NCBI GenBank assembly: GCA_030613705.1
Contig: JAUWLJ010000008.1
Location: forward strand, 1 to 16,203
Source of the DNA: Chloroflexota bacterium
GTDB taxonomy: Bacteria > Chloroflexota > Anaerolineae > Anaerolineales > UBA4823
Reading direction: 5' to 3'
DNA: 16,203 nucleotides
Shown here: one piece after another, positions 6,870 through 13,935 of the stretch
Layout of the letters: every line of letters starts with the position of its first letter
How positions within the stretch are numbered: the stretch's first letter is position 1
Notes under the pieces: model-generated
Database searches by the model: none
Told to the model about the DNA's origin: nothing
Seen by the model: only the letters and a program-made list of their open reading frames with translations
Translations under genes and position numbers: made by a program

Positions 6870-8564
6870 CTATTCTGCAGTTTCAGCTGTGGTTTCTTTA
6901 TGCTCGCGCACCAGCTCTCGGCGCAAGATTTTGCCAATTGTGGTTTTGGGGAGCTCGTCGCGAAATTCCACCTGCGAGGGGACTTTATATTTCGCCAGCC
7001 TTTCACTGCTCCAGGATTTGATATCCTGCTCAGTGAGCGTTTCGCCGGGTTTGACCACAACCCAGGCTTTTACCGTTTCACCCCGGTAAGGATCTGGGAC
7101 ACCTGCCACACCAACCTCCAAAACTTTGGGGTTCTCTGAGATAACCTCCTCAACTTCACGCGGCCAGACCTGATAGCCGCCCGGTTTGATCAATTCCTTC
7201 TTGCGGTCAACGATAAAGAAATAGCCATCCTCATCCATGCGGGCGATATCTCCCGTGTACAACCAGCCGTCACGTAAGGAATTGGCTGTTTCAGTCGGCA
7301 TGTTATGGTAGCCTTTCATCACCATAGGACCTTTGATGACCAGTTCGCCGATTTCACCGGTTGATAAAACGGTGACCTCATCATCCAGACTGATAATCCG
7401 GCATTCTACATTGGGGAGAGGTAAACCGATCGATCCAGTGCGGTTTTCCCCCAGGAGGGGATTGCAGTGAGTTGCAGTCGGTGCTTCGGAGAGACCATAT
7501 CCTTCAAAGAGGATACCACCAGTTAACGCCTCGAATTTCTCTTTCGTCTCACGCATCAACGGCGCTGAACCGGAGATACATACTTTAATCGAGCTGAGAT
7601 CGTATTTACCTGCCTGGACATCCGGGTAGTTGTTGATCGCATTATAGAGCGTGGGGACTCCTGGGAAGATGGTAGTCTTGTATTTCTGGGCGTTGCTCAA
7701 CAGGTCATCCAGATCTCGAGGGTTGGGAACCATGACCAGCGCGGCACCGGTGTTAATCCCAAACAGCATCCCTACAACCATGCCATACACATGGAAGAGG
7801 GGGATGGCCATCAAGACTGTTTCCTGCCCTTCTTCAACCTGCACCATCCAGCTCTGGATTTGAAGGGTATTGGCGACCAGATTTCGGTGAATTGCGATCG
7901 CGGCTTTCGAGATACCGGTCGTGCCGCCACTGTATTGGAAAAGAGCATTATCGTCAGGTGATACGTCAACTTGGGGGCGATCTTCCGGTTGGTGACTGTT
8001 AATTAAATCCTGCATCCAGTGATCACCCTCTGCAAGCTCAATGCGGAATCCTCCCTTCTTTTCCTTCGTCAATGTAAATAGAAAAGCCAGAATTGAGGGA
8101 AGTGTTTCTTTTATATTCGTTACTACAACAGTCTTGATTTTAGTCTTGGGTTGTACATCTTTAATTAGGTTATAGAAGTTACTCATCACCAGCATGATCT
8201 CAATGCCGGCATCATTGGCTTGGTGCTCGATTTCACGCGGCGAGTACAATGGATTTACTGCCACCACGATGGCGCCGAGTTTGAGAATTGCGAAATAAGC
8301 CATAACGAACTGAGGAGTATTGGGCATAAATATGCCCACCTGGTCGCCTTTCCTGATACCGATGCTTGCCAAGCCTGCTGCCAGGCGATCGGTGAGCGCA
8401 TCCATTTCGCGATACGTGATTCGCGCACCTTTAAAAATCGTACAGGCTGATTCTGGGTATTTTTTCGCTGCTTCTGCTAATAGCTCGAACAAAGGGACTT
8501 CAGGATAATCAATATGGTGGGGGACTCCCTCATCATATCTGTCCAGCCAGGGCATTTCACTCAT
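6870..8564 (-). CDS. long-chain acyl-CoA ligase (AMP-forming)
   Basis: 564 aa adenylate-forming enzyme that activates a fatty acid with ATP and CoA to acyl-CoA, via acyl-AMP. Visible motifs are the P-loop YSGGTTGISK (211-220), PLFHVYG (255-261), GYGLSEAPT (355-363), YTGD with Asp439, DRKKELIKPGGYQVWPRE (453-470) with Arg454 and the A8 hinge, and the catalytic Lys545 in PKTTIGKILRREL. Length and motif order are those of FadD-type ligases. Chain length preference cannot be read. The ATG is well supported by AAGGAGG with GGAGG 6 nt upstream, and a near-consensus promoter precedes it. It could feed exogenous fatty acids into beta-oxidation or lipid synthesis, in line with the nearby DegV and HAD-IB genes. 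Confidence 0.92.
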   Translation of the reverse strand: MSEMPWLDRYDEGVPHHIDYPEVPLFELLAEAAKKYPESACTIFKGARITYREMDALTDRLAAGLASIGIRKGDQVGIFMPNTPQFVMAYFAILKLGAIVVAVNPLYSPREIEHQANDAGIEIMLVMSNFYNLIKDVQPKTKIKTVVVTNIKETLPSILAFLFTLTKEKKGGFRIELAEGDHWMQDLINSHQPEDRPQVDVSPDDNALFQYSGGTTGISKAAIAIHRNLVANTLQIQSWMVQVEEGQETVLMAIPLFHVYGMVVGMLFGINTGAALVMVPNPRDLDDLLSNAQKYKTTIFPGVPTLYNAINNYPDVQAGKYDLSSIKVCISGSAPLMRETKEKFEALTGGILFEGYGLSEAPTATHCNPLLGENRTGSIGLPLPNVECRIISLDDEVTVLSTGEIGELVIKGPMVMKGYHNMPTETANSLRDGWLYTGDIARMDEDGYFFIVDRKKELIKPGGYQVWPREVEEVISENPKVLEVGVAGVPDPYRGETVKAWVVVKPGETLTEQDIKSWSSERLAKYKVPSQVEFRDELPKTTIGKILRRELVREHKETTAETAE

Positions 8565-8630
8565 GATTTGCCTCCTTCTCTAATGGTGACCCAAGACCGA
8601 AAAAATCCAGTGTGGATTCTGTTTAAATCT

Positions 8631-8659
8631 AGTATAGAGATAAATAAATTAATTGTCAA
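8631..8659 (-). promoter_or_regulatory. sigma-70-type promoter for the acyl-CoA ligase
   Basis: On the - strand, TTGACA (complement of 8654-8659) and TATACT (complement of 8631-8636) are separated by 17 nt. The -35 contains the miaA stop codon TGA. The predicted leader is about 60 nt and contains a small AATCC/GGATT hairpin followed by T residues (around 8600-8620), a weak terminator or attenuator candidate. Confidence 0.75.
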
Positions 8660-9666
8660 TCCAAATCGAGCTTGCAACGCAGCAAAGTTTCGATCTCAGA
8701 GTATGAACCGATCCCCGCTTGGATCCAATGAATATGAGGATCATCCTCTTTGAACCAGTTTGCCTGACGGCGAACAAATTGGCGAGTGCGCCTTCTAATG
8801 ATTGTCACTGCTTGCTCAAGTGTGGTCTCCCCAAGCAGATGGTCGATAATTTCTCGGTAGCCAATGGCGGAGAATGTCGGTAGATCGGGCGCATATCCTC
8901 TTGACAAGAGTGTATTGACCTCTTCTATAAATCCCGCAGCTAACATCGCATCAATGCGGGAATCAATTTTGGCATACAGTTCTGGGCGGGGCATATTAAT
9001 ACCTACCTGCACGGTGTTATACGGTGACTTTCCATACAGCCGCTGATCAGAAAACAGCCTCCCGCTGCGAAAAATGACTTCGAGAGCGCGGATCGTGCGG
9101 CGGAGATTGCGATAATCGATCTTGGTTGCAGCCTTTGGATCAAGGACGGCTAATCTGGCGTGCAGCCCATCGATGCCAATCTCTTTCGCCCAGTTTTCAA
9201 GAACTTGACGCAGCTGTAAGTCGGGTTTGATCTTTGGAATTTGCCAATCGTTAACGATAGCGCGGATATACTGACCAGTCCCCCCCACCAGAAAAGGCAA
9301 GCGGCCCTTGGAATGTATGCTCTTGATGGCCTCATCAGCGGCGTGCTGGTAAAGGGTAAGACTCCAGGCTTGGTCGGGATATGTGACGTCTATCAGGTGA
9401 TGCGGTACCCGCGCGCGCTGCTCATGTGTCGGTTTAGCAGTGCCAATATCCATTCCCCGGTATAAAAGGCGTGAATCAGCCGAGACGATCTCACTATCCA
9501 GGCGGTCAGCAAGTCGGATAGCGAGATCGGATTTACCAACAGCTGTAGGACCAAGGAGCACAACCAATGGCGGTCGGATAAGTGCTTCCGAATCCGAGGA
9601 CAGATTTAAGTCATGGCTCAGATGATCGATCCCTGGATTGTCCCGCTTATTGGAGGGCATTTTCAA
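8656..9666 (-). CDS. miaA: tRNA dimethylallyltransferase
   Basis: MiaA transfers a dimethylallyl group to N6 of A37 in tRNAs reading UNN codons. The Walker A loop GPTAVGKS (39-46), SADSRLLYRGMDIGTAKP (with the catalytic Asp), HHLIDV, FLVGGTGQYIRAI and RRRTRQFVRRQANWF are all present. There are about 30 residues ahead of the core that typical MiaA proteins lack. The 5'-most start is TTG at 9666; an ATG two codons later (9660) is more likely. Both lie inside the 3' end of yraN, so translation is probably coupled, and no clear SD is seen. Length of 334-336 aa fits the family (about 300-320) plus this extension. The stop overlaps the promoter of the ligase gene. Confidence 0.93.
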   Translation of the reverse strand: MKMPSNKRDNPGIDHLSHDLNLSSDSEALIRPPLVVLLGPTAVGKSDLAIRLADRLDSEIVSADSRLLYRGMDIGTAKPTHEQRARVPHHLIDVTYPDQAWSLTLYQHAADEAIKSIHSKGRLPFLVGGTGQYIRAIVNDWQIPKIKPDLQLRQVLENWAKEIGIDGLHARLAVLDPKAATKIDYRNLRRTIRALEVIFRSGRLFSDQRLYGKSPYNTVQVGINMPRPELYAKIDSRIDAMLAAGFIEEVNTLLSRGYAPDLPTFSAIGYREIIDHLLGETTLEQAVTIIRRRTRQFVRRQANWFKEDDPHIHWIQAGIGSYSEIETLLRCKLDLD

Positions 9667-10030
9667 AATGGCTGATGATGGGGGAGCGTTCTGGATAGCG
9701 CTCGATGGCGATCACATCGATGCGCCAATTCTTGTCCAGGTCCGGGTGTTCTTGCAGGTAATGCTGGGCAGCGGAGACCAGGTGAAGCTGTTTGCGGGGA
9801 GTGATCGCTTCTTCTGGATATCCGAATGTTTTCGAAGTGCGAGTCTTCACTTCGACAAACACTGTAATTGTTTCGTCTTCAGTAATCTTGGAAAACTGTT
9901 GAACTATAAGATCAATTTCACCATAAGGAGTGCGTACATTGCGGGCTATGACTGTATAACCTTGTTGGAGCAGGTAATCTGCAGCGTGAGCTTCACCCCA
10001 ACGCCCCAACTCCTGAGGTGACCGGCTCAA
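9647..10030 (-). CDS. yraN: YraN/UPF0102 family nuclease-fold protein
   Basis: 127 aa, full length for UPF0102. The restriction-endonuclease-like fold is shown by Glu13 in GRWGEAHAADYL, RNVRTPYGEIDLI (Asp40) and VFVEVKTR (Glu60, Lys62), the E-D-ExK arrangement. The cellular role is poorly defined; a nuclease in recombination or repair is usually suggested. The start is TTG, backed by AAGGA 7 nt upstream. It overlaps the GT4 stop as TTGA (4 nt), and its own end overlaps the start of miaA, so the three genes are likely one translationally coupled operon. Confidence 0.9.
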   Translation of the reverse strand: MSRSPQELGRWGEAHAADYLLQQGYTVIARNVRTPYGEIDLIVQQFSKITEDETITVFVEVKTRTSKTFGYPEEAITPRKQLHLVSAAQHYLQEHPDLDKNWRIDVIAIERYPERSPIISHFENALQ

Positions 10031-11229
10031 CTCTTGTTCCTTCTAAATGGTTGGGTTATCCGATGAAATAAGCCTCGCTTTCGTCCAGCGTACTCTAAGG
10101 ATAACTTCTGGTAGCAGTCGATCATGATCTGGGTAGTATTTTCAATAGAATAGATCTTGGCTGTTTCTTTGGCCTGCTGGGACATTTTCTCGCGAATATC
10201 TCGATCTATGACCATCCGGGAAAGTTTTGCAGTGAAAACTGCCAGGTCTTCTTCTGGAGCCAGGAAACCCGTGACACCATCTTCCACGATATCTCCAACA
10301 CCCGGGGATTGAATGCCGACAACTGGCAAACCAGAAGCCAAGGCTTCGATCACTGAAAGTGGGTGGACTTCAGTTACGGAAGCGGTCACAAATGCATCCG
10401 CAACTCCCATATAAGCAGGTAGTTCTGGATAAGGGATCATCCCGGTAAAATGCACTCGATCGCTGATGCCCATAACGCTAACTCTATCTTCGAGGTTTTC
10501 ACGCTCAGCCCCATCGCCAATGACCAGCAGAGCAGCATTTTCATAGGTTTTTGCTATGCCAGCAAAAGCCCGTAAAAGGAAAGGAAGATTTTTCTCTGGA
10601 CCGATGCGCCCCATGTAAGTCAGGATGACATCATCTTCCTTGAATCCAAGCTCTTGACGGGGAATTGGTTGCTCAATTGATTGGAACAGCCTGATATCGA
10701 CCCCATTTGGGATAACGTCAATTTGTGCCTCAACTCCTAAATTAATCAATACCTCTTGTAATCCGGGTGACGGAGCGATCACCAGGTCGCAAGATTTACA
10801 GAATGAAGGCAGGTATGCCCGCAGAAAAGCATCTCCAAGGGCCTCAGGAACCATGGGCAGGTATGCATGAGCATATAAGTCGTAGCGTGTGTGATTGGTG
10901 AAAACAAGCGGAATCCCTTGTGCTCTGCTATAGCGGATAGCTAGCTGACCACTGGTGAAAGGATGGTGCACATGAATGATATCCATTTTGCGTAAGATTT
11001 TCTGAACTTCCGAACTATGACGAGCACTGAAATATAACCCGGTATCAACCAGGGGCATCCCGCGGGTACGCAAAATATTCGGTTCATCATCTTGATAATC
11101 GCCTCCACCGAAGGTGAAAACATAAACTTCGAACCCTGCTTTTTCAAGGAAACGTTTGCTCAACGCGATGACGTTGGTTATCCCACTGACGTGTGGTTTG
11201 TAAGCATCTGCCATCATACCAATGCGCAT
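10027..11229 (-). CDS. GT4 glycosyltransferase, probably diacylglycerol glucosyltransferase
   Basis: 400 aa GT-B enzyme of family GT4. The N-terminal domain has ADAYKPHVSGITNV (8-20), VHHPFTSG (87-94) and NHTRYDLYAHAYLP (112-125), which resemble monoglucosyldiacylglycerol synthases such as the Acholeplasma enzyme. The C-terminal domain has GRIGPEKN (208-214, phosphate-binding Arg/Lys) and the EX7E motif Glu287...Glu295 in TEVHPLSVIEALASG. The last about 20 residues are strongly basic (KRGLFHRITQPFRRNKS), consistent with docking on anionic membrane. The likely reaction is sugar transfer from UDP-hexose to diacylglycerol, inferred from motif similarity; other GT4 acceptors are possible. The ATG has GGAGA about 9 nt upstream and a good promoter. 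It heads the GT4-yraN-miaA operon. Confidence 0.87.
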   Translation of the reverse strand: MRIGMMADAYKPHVSGITNVIALSKRFLEKAGFEVYVFTFGGGDYQDDEPNILRTRGMPLVDTGLYFSARHSSEVQKILRKMDIIHVHHPFTSGQLAIRYSRAQGIPLVFTNHTRYDLYAHAYLPMVPEALGDAFLRAYLPSFCKSCDLVIAPSPGLQEVLINLGVEAQIDVIPNGVDIRLFQSIEQPIPRQELGFKEDDVILTYMGRIGPEKNLPFLLRAFAGIAKTYENAALLVIGDGAERENLEDRVSVMGISDRVHFTGMIPYPELPAYMGVADAFVTASVTEVHPLSVIEALASGLPVVGIQSPGVGDIVEDGVTGFLAPEEDLAVFTAKLSRMVIDRDIREKMSQQAKETAKIYSIENTTQIMIDCYQKLSLEYAGRKRGLFHRITQPFRRNKS

Positions 11230-11268
11230 GTTGAATTATCTCCAGGTCTGTCGTACATTTTCTACTCA

Positions 11269-11297
11269 ATCCTAAGCGCGTTACAAATTTTCGTCAA
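11269..11297 (-). promoter_or_regulatory. promoter for the GT4-yraN-miaA operon
   Basis: On the - strand, TTGACG (complement of 11292-11297) and TAGGAT (complement of 11269-11274) are 17 nt apart. The SD GGAGA and the GT4 ATG follow. It lies back to back with the putative + strand -10 at 11307-11312. Confidence 0.65.
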
Positions 11298-11306
11298 GAA
11301 ATCGGT

Positions 11307-11312
11307 TAAAAT
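11307..11312 (+). promoter_or_regulatory. possible -10 box for a leaderless transcript
   Basis: TAAAAT ends 6 nt before the GTG start at 11319, where a transcription start would be expected. The upstream -35 is unclear (TTACAA at 11281-11286 would need a 20 nt spacer). No SD precedes the GTG. Confidence 0.4.
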
Positions 11313-11318
11313 GCATAT

Positions 11319-12131
11319 GTGGAAAGAACCAGCTACCTTCCCGATGCTGACCGTTTGAGCAAACTATCTGCTGTGATCTTGTTGGCTTATGCCGCTAGCC
11401 GCTTTGTTGACCTTCCTGCGCGCGAATTGGGCATGCAGCTGCCTGGTTTCTACCTGGCGATTGAGATTAATATCCATACGGTTGTTGCTTTGCTCGTTGC
11501 CGGGCTGACTGCCACCGGAGCGGATTTACTTTTGCGTGATCACCCTGCCTTAGGTAAAAAGTGGACAGTGGAGCACTGGCTGCTGCCGGCATTAACTGCC
11601 TGGACACTTGGGATTCCATTGAACCAATTACCCGTTGGTCCCCAATGGCTGATGAGTTTCGCGATTGGAGGAGCTCTGCTGATGCTGGTTTTGATCGCAG
11701 AATACATCGCCGTAGATCCGGAAGACGAACGTTACCCTCTGGCCAGCGCAACATTGACTGCTGTCTCCTATGCTTTATTCTTGATCTTAGCTATTGCCTT
11801 AGAATCAGCTGGATTAAGGTTGTATTTGATCTTACCAGCTTTGATTTTGGCAGCTGGTCTGGTAAGTCTGCGAACCCTCCATCTGCGTTTGAATGGGCGA
11901 AGGCTTTATCTGCCAACCTTTGTGGTTATCATCATCTTGGCCGGGATTATTTCAGCATTGCATTATTGGCCGCTATCCCCGATCACTTATGGGCTCTTAA
12001 TTCTGGGTCCAGCATATTCATTGACCAGCCTGATCGGTGCCCTATACGAAGGTCAACCTCTGCGGCAGGCGATCGTTGAACCAGGTGTCGTATTGTTGGT
12101 TATATGCGGAACTGCAATATGGCTAGCTTAG
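11319..12131 (+). CDS. polytopic membrane protein of unknown function
   Basis: 270 aa, almost wholly hydrophobic, with roughly eight membrane segments (about 13-32, 44-68, 87-102, 109-131, 144-164, 168-188, 200-220, 224-244, and a final one near 252-270). I do not recognise the family. There are no obvious catalytic motifs; short charged loops (RDHPALGKK, DPEDERYP) separate the helices. The start used is GTG: the nearby ATGs at 11311 and 11317 are out of frame. No SD is visible, and a -10-like TAAAAT sits just upstream, so a leaderless mRNA is possible. The stop overlaps the longest version of the JAMM frame, so the two are probably cotranscribed. Confidence 0.75.
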   Translation: MERTSYLPDADRLSKLSAVILLAYAASRFVDLPARELGMQLPGFYLAIEINIHTVVALLVAGLTATGADLLLRDHPALGKKWTVEHWLLPALTAWTLGIPLNQLPVGPQWLMSFAIGGALLMLVLIAEYIAVDPEDERYPLASATLTAVSYALFLILAIALESAGLRLYLILPALILAAGLVSLRTLHLRLNGRRLYLPTFVVIIILAGIISALHYWPLSPITYGLLILGPAYSLTSLIGALYEGQPLRQAIVEPGVVLLVICGTAIWLA

Positions 12132-12556
12132 GAACCACGCTATACTTGCGAAGAATACATTGGCAGATGATGCTTGACGATATCACTGAACGCGATTTGG
12201 AAGAAGCTTGTGGCTTGATTGCAGGTGTAGATCAGACCAGCCTTGAAGTATATGCTGTTACGAATATACTGCACAGTCCGGTCAGGTATCGGATGGATCC
12301 TGAGCAGCAATTGAAATACTTTAATCAGATCGATGATAACCATTGGGATTTATTGGCTATATACCACTCACACCCTCAAGGTTTTAAAAGGCTGTCAGCG
12401 ATCGACATCGCGGAGGCATCCTATCCGGGGGTAATTTACTTAATTTGGTCTCAAACTAATGGTGAATGGAAATGCCAGGGATACTTGATCGATAAAGGGT
12501 TGGTCGAAAAAGTGGAGATTTTCCAAATAGAGGATGAGATTGATGAAACGGAATAA
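12104..12556 (+). CDS. JAMM/MPN+ metalloprotease-like protein (Prok-JAB)
   Basis: 150 aa in the longest form. It carries the complete zinc-binding JAMM signature: Glu34 in EEACGLIAG, then HSHP (88-91) and Ser98-x-x-Asp101 with exactly the HxHP-x6-SxxD spacing, plus the upstream RYRMDP segment (61-66) usual in bacterial JAB proteins. Such enzymes cleave isopeptide or C-terminal bonds of ubiquitin-like proteins such as MoaD/ThiS-type sulphur carriers. No ubiquitin-like, E1-like or cysteine-synthase gene is in the window. The start is uncertain: ATG 12104 and ATG 12119 overlap the membrane protein gene, whereas TTG 12146 (giving LRRIHWQMM...) would start the core domain directly with TAGGA 12 nt upstream. 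The acidic tail (EDEIDETE) ends 10 bp from the convergent MBL gene. Confidence 0.82.
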   Translation: MRNCNMASLGTTLYLRRIHWQMMLDDITERDLEEACGLIAGVDQTSLEVYAVTNILHSPVRYRMDPEQQLKYFNQIDDNHWDLLAIYHSHPQGFKRLSAIDIAEASYPGVIYLIWSQTNGEWKCQGYLIDKGLVEKVEIFQIEDEIDETE

Positions 12557-12566
12557 CGTAGGTTAA

Positions 12567-13430
12567 TCAATCCTCTTCATCTTCAGAAGAGGCTGGTGGT
12601 TCACCATACAGCTGTTCATACAGAGCATATAGATTTCGGCTGTGGAGCTCCTCAGCAAGTCCCCCGAGTAATACCCTGCTTTTACCGCACTCCTCAACCC
12701 CTACATTTTCCAACAAATCCCAGGGATATTTTCTTCTCCCGGCTTTACGCACAGCTCGACGGATAGCAGAAAGGTAAGCGAGATTTTCCTTAACGGATCT
12801 TTCAACTTCCCCCCGCAGCACGATGTCACCGTGACCTTGAACGACATTTTCCAACCCGATCAAGCCAATCTGCTTTAAAGATAGAACCATTTCATCTGCA
12901 TTGCCATCCACGATATAAGGGATAGGCATAAGCACATCACCGGCGAATAAGACCCGATCTTCTTCCACAATCACACCAAGATTATCTGGGCTGTGACCTG
13001 GCAGGAAGATCATACTGAGAGTCTTCTTCCCCACTCGCAGGCTCAGGGAACCCTCAGCAAATGTGAGATGGGGCAGAATAATCCGGCTCTGTCTGAACGT
13101 GGTGCCATGTTTTCTGGCTTCTTCCAGGGAAGCTCGCCCGCGGGTGTCCCACAGCTCACGGCACAGAGTGCTGGCCAGGATGGTCGCATTGGGAAAAAGA
13201 TAATTCCCCCAGCTGTGGTCAGCATGGAAATGGGTGTTGATCACATATCTTATGGGTATCTGGAGTTCCTGTTCAATAAATTGTCGGATCGCTAATGTCT
13301 CTTCTGGTAGTGCGAGAGTATCGATCACAACAGCCCAATTCGGACCGACCACTGCGCCGGCGTTGACCTGGGCATAAACATCACTTTGAAATGAGTAAAC
13401 GTTTTCGGCTACTCTTTCGCGCTGCAACAT
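12567..13430 (-). CDS. metallo-beta-lactamase-fold hydrolase
   Basis: 287 aa MBL-fold protein with a full dinuclear metal site: THFHADH (His67, His69, Asp71, His72), His146 in LPGHSPDN, Asp165 in LFAGDVL and His200 in QGHGD. The arrangement resembles the glyoxalase II/quinoprotein-relay/beta-lactamase-related hydrolases; the substrate cannot be assigned. The C-terminus is an acidic tail (SSEDEED) whose coding region forms a 7 bp hairpin (12572-12592), too weak to call a terminator. The ATG is preceded by AGGA with 8 nt spacing and by a candidate promoter. It is transcribed towards the JAMM gene. Confidence 0.88.
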   Translation of the reverse strand: MLQRERVAENVYSFQSDVYAQVNAGAVVGPNWAVVIDTLALPEETLAIRQFIEQELQIPIRYVINTHFHADHSWGNYLFPNATILASTLCRELWDTRGRASLEEARKHGTTFRQSRIILPHLTFAEGSLSLRVGKKTLSMIFLPGHSPDNLGVIVEEDRVLFAGDVLMPIPYIVDGNADEMVLSLKQIGLIGLENVVQGHGDIVLRGEVERSVKENLAYLSAIRRAVRKAGRRKYPWDLLENVGVEECGKSRVLLGGLAEELHSRNLYALYEQLYGEPPASSEDEED

Positions 13431-13521
13431 AAATAAAATCCTGTGGTTATATCGTGCTAGATTTTGATTAGCCTTGTGAATTGGCTTGTCTGGCTGTCAT
13501 AAAATTCCACTGAACTAGGGA

Positions 13522-13551
13522 AGAATAGCACAAATCAGGGGTCAAAGTCAA
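13522..13551 (-). promoter_or_regulatory. candidate promoter for the MBL gene
   Basis: On the - strand, TTGACT (complement of 13546-13551) is followed after 18 nt by TATTCT (complement of 13522-13527). An inverted repeat GTCAAA/TTTGAC (13541-13546 and 13557-13562) spans the -35 and could be an operator. The leader would be about 85 nt. Confidence 0.45.
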
Positions 13552-13622
13552 GAAAGTTTGACATAATATGTACAGAATGGAAATCAAAATGCACCTAGGG
13601 AATCCTTTGAAGATTGCCTTCC

Positions 13623-13651
13623 TTGACAGGCATAAGTCGCTCAAGTACAAT
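13623..13651 (+). promoter_or_regulatory. consensus promoter for the tRNA-Ala genes
   Basis: TTGACA (13623-13628), a 17 nt spacer and TACAAT (13646-13651). The predicted start is near 13658, about 12 nt before the first tRNA. Strong promoters of this kind are normal for tRNA genes. Confidence 0.8.
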
Positions 13652-13669
13652 TCCGCTACCCTAAAGCCG

Positions 13670-13741
13670 GGGCCTGTAGCGCAGTGGGAGCGCGCTTCAA
13701 TCGCACTGAAGAGGTCGCGGGTTCGAATCCCGCCAGGTCCA
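13670..13741 (+). tRNA. tRNA-Ala (anticodon CGC)
   Basis: 72 nt cloverleaf with a 7 bp acceptor stem (GGGCCTG/CAGGTCC), 4 bp D stem (GCGC/GCGC), 5 bp anticodon stem (CTTCA/TGAAG) with loop ATCGCAC, a 5 nt variable region and a T arm GCGGG-TTCGAAT-CCCGC. The anticodon CGC reads GCG. The acceptor contains G3·U70, the alanyl-tRNA synthetase identity pair, and the discriminator is A. The 3' CCA is not encoded. Confidence 0.96.
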
Positions 13742-13783
13742 CTGGTCCAGGAGGGAGCACCCGCCCCGGCTGGAAATTGCTGA

Positions 13784-13856
13784 GGGCCCATGGCGCAGTT
13801 GGGAGCGCGTCTCAATGGCATTGAGAAGGTCGAGGGTTCGAATCCCTCTGGGTCCA
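13784..13856 (+). tRNA. tRNA-Ala (anticodon GGC)
   Basis: 73 nt cloverleaf with acceptor GGGCCCA/TGGGTCC, D stem GCGC/GCGC with an 8 nt loop, anticodon stem TCTCA/TGAGA with loop ATGGCAT, and T arm GAGGG-TTCGAAT-CCCTC. The anticodon GGC reads GCC and GCU. G3·U70 is again present and the discriminator is A. CCA is not encoded. It lies 42 nt after the first tRNA, so both are likely processed from one transcript. Confidence 0.96.
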
Positions 13857-13865
13857 TTAAACTTC

Positions 13866-13915
13866 TTAATATGAGATTGGTCATTGGAAAGGTTTGCCAA
13901 TCTCGATCTTATTAA
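13866..13915 (+). terminator. possible hairpin after the tRNA-Ala pair
   Basis: An 8 bp stem GAGATTGG/CCAATCTC (13873-13880 with 13897-13904) can extend outward with TTAATA/TATTAA (13866-13871 with 13910-13915). The following T content is low, so it may terminate or merely bound the tRNA transcript. If it does not terminate, tRNA transcription would read into the T-box leader. Confidence 0.35.
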
Positions 13916-13935
13916 TAATCAGAAATATTGTCAAT

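Noticed and set aside
9638..10021. 127-codon + strand frame opposite yraN
   Set aside because: It is an exact shadow of yraN, which has the conserved E-D-ExK residues.
12572..12592. 7 bp hairpin CCTCTTC/GAAGAGG as a terminator
   Set aside because: It lies within the coding sequence of the acidic MBL tail and has no T-run on either side.
13468..13900. Two - strand frames across the tRNA-Ala genes
   Set aside because: They are antisense translations of the tRNAs; the GFEPSTFS- and GIRTRDL-like strings are the classic spurious proteins produced by tRNA gene complements.
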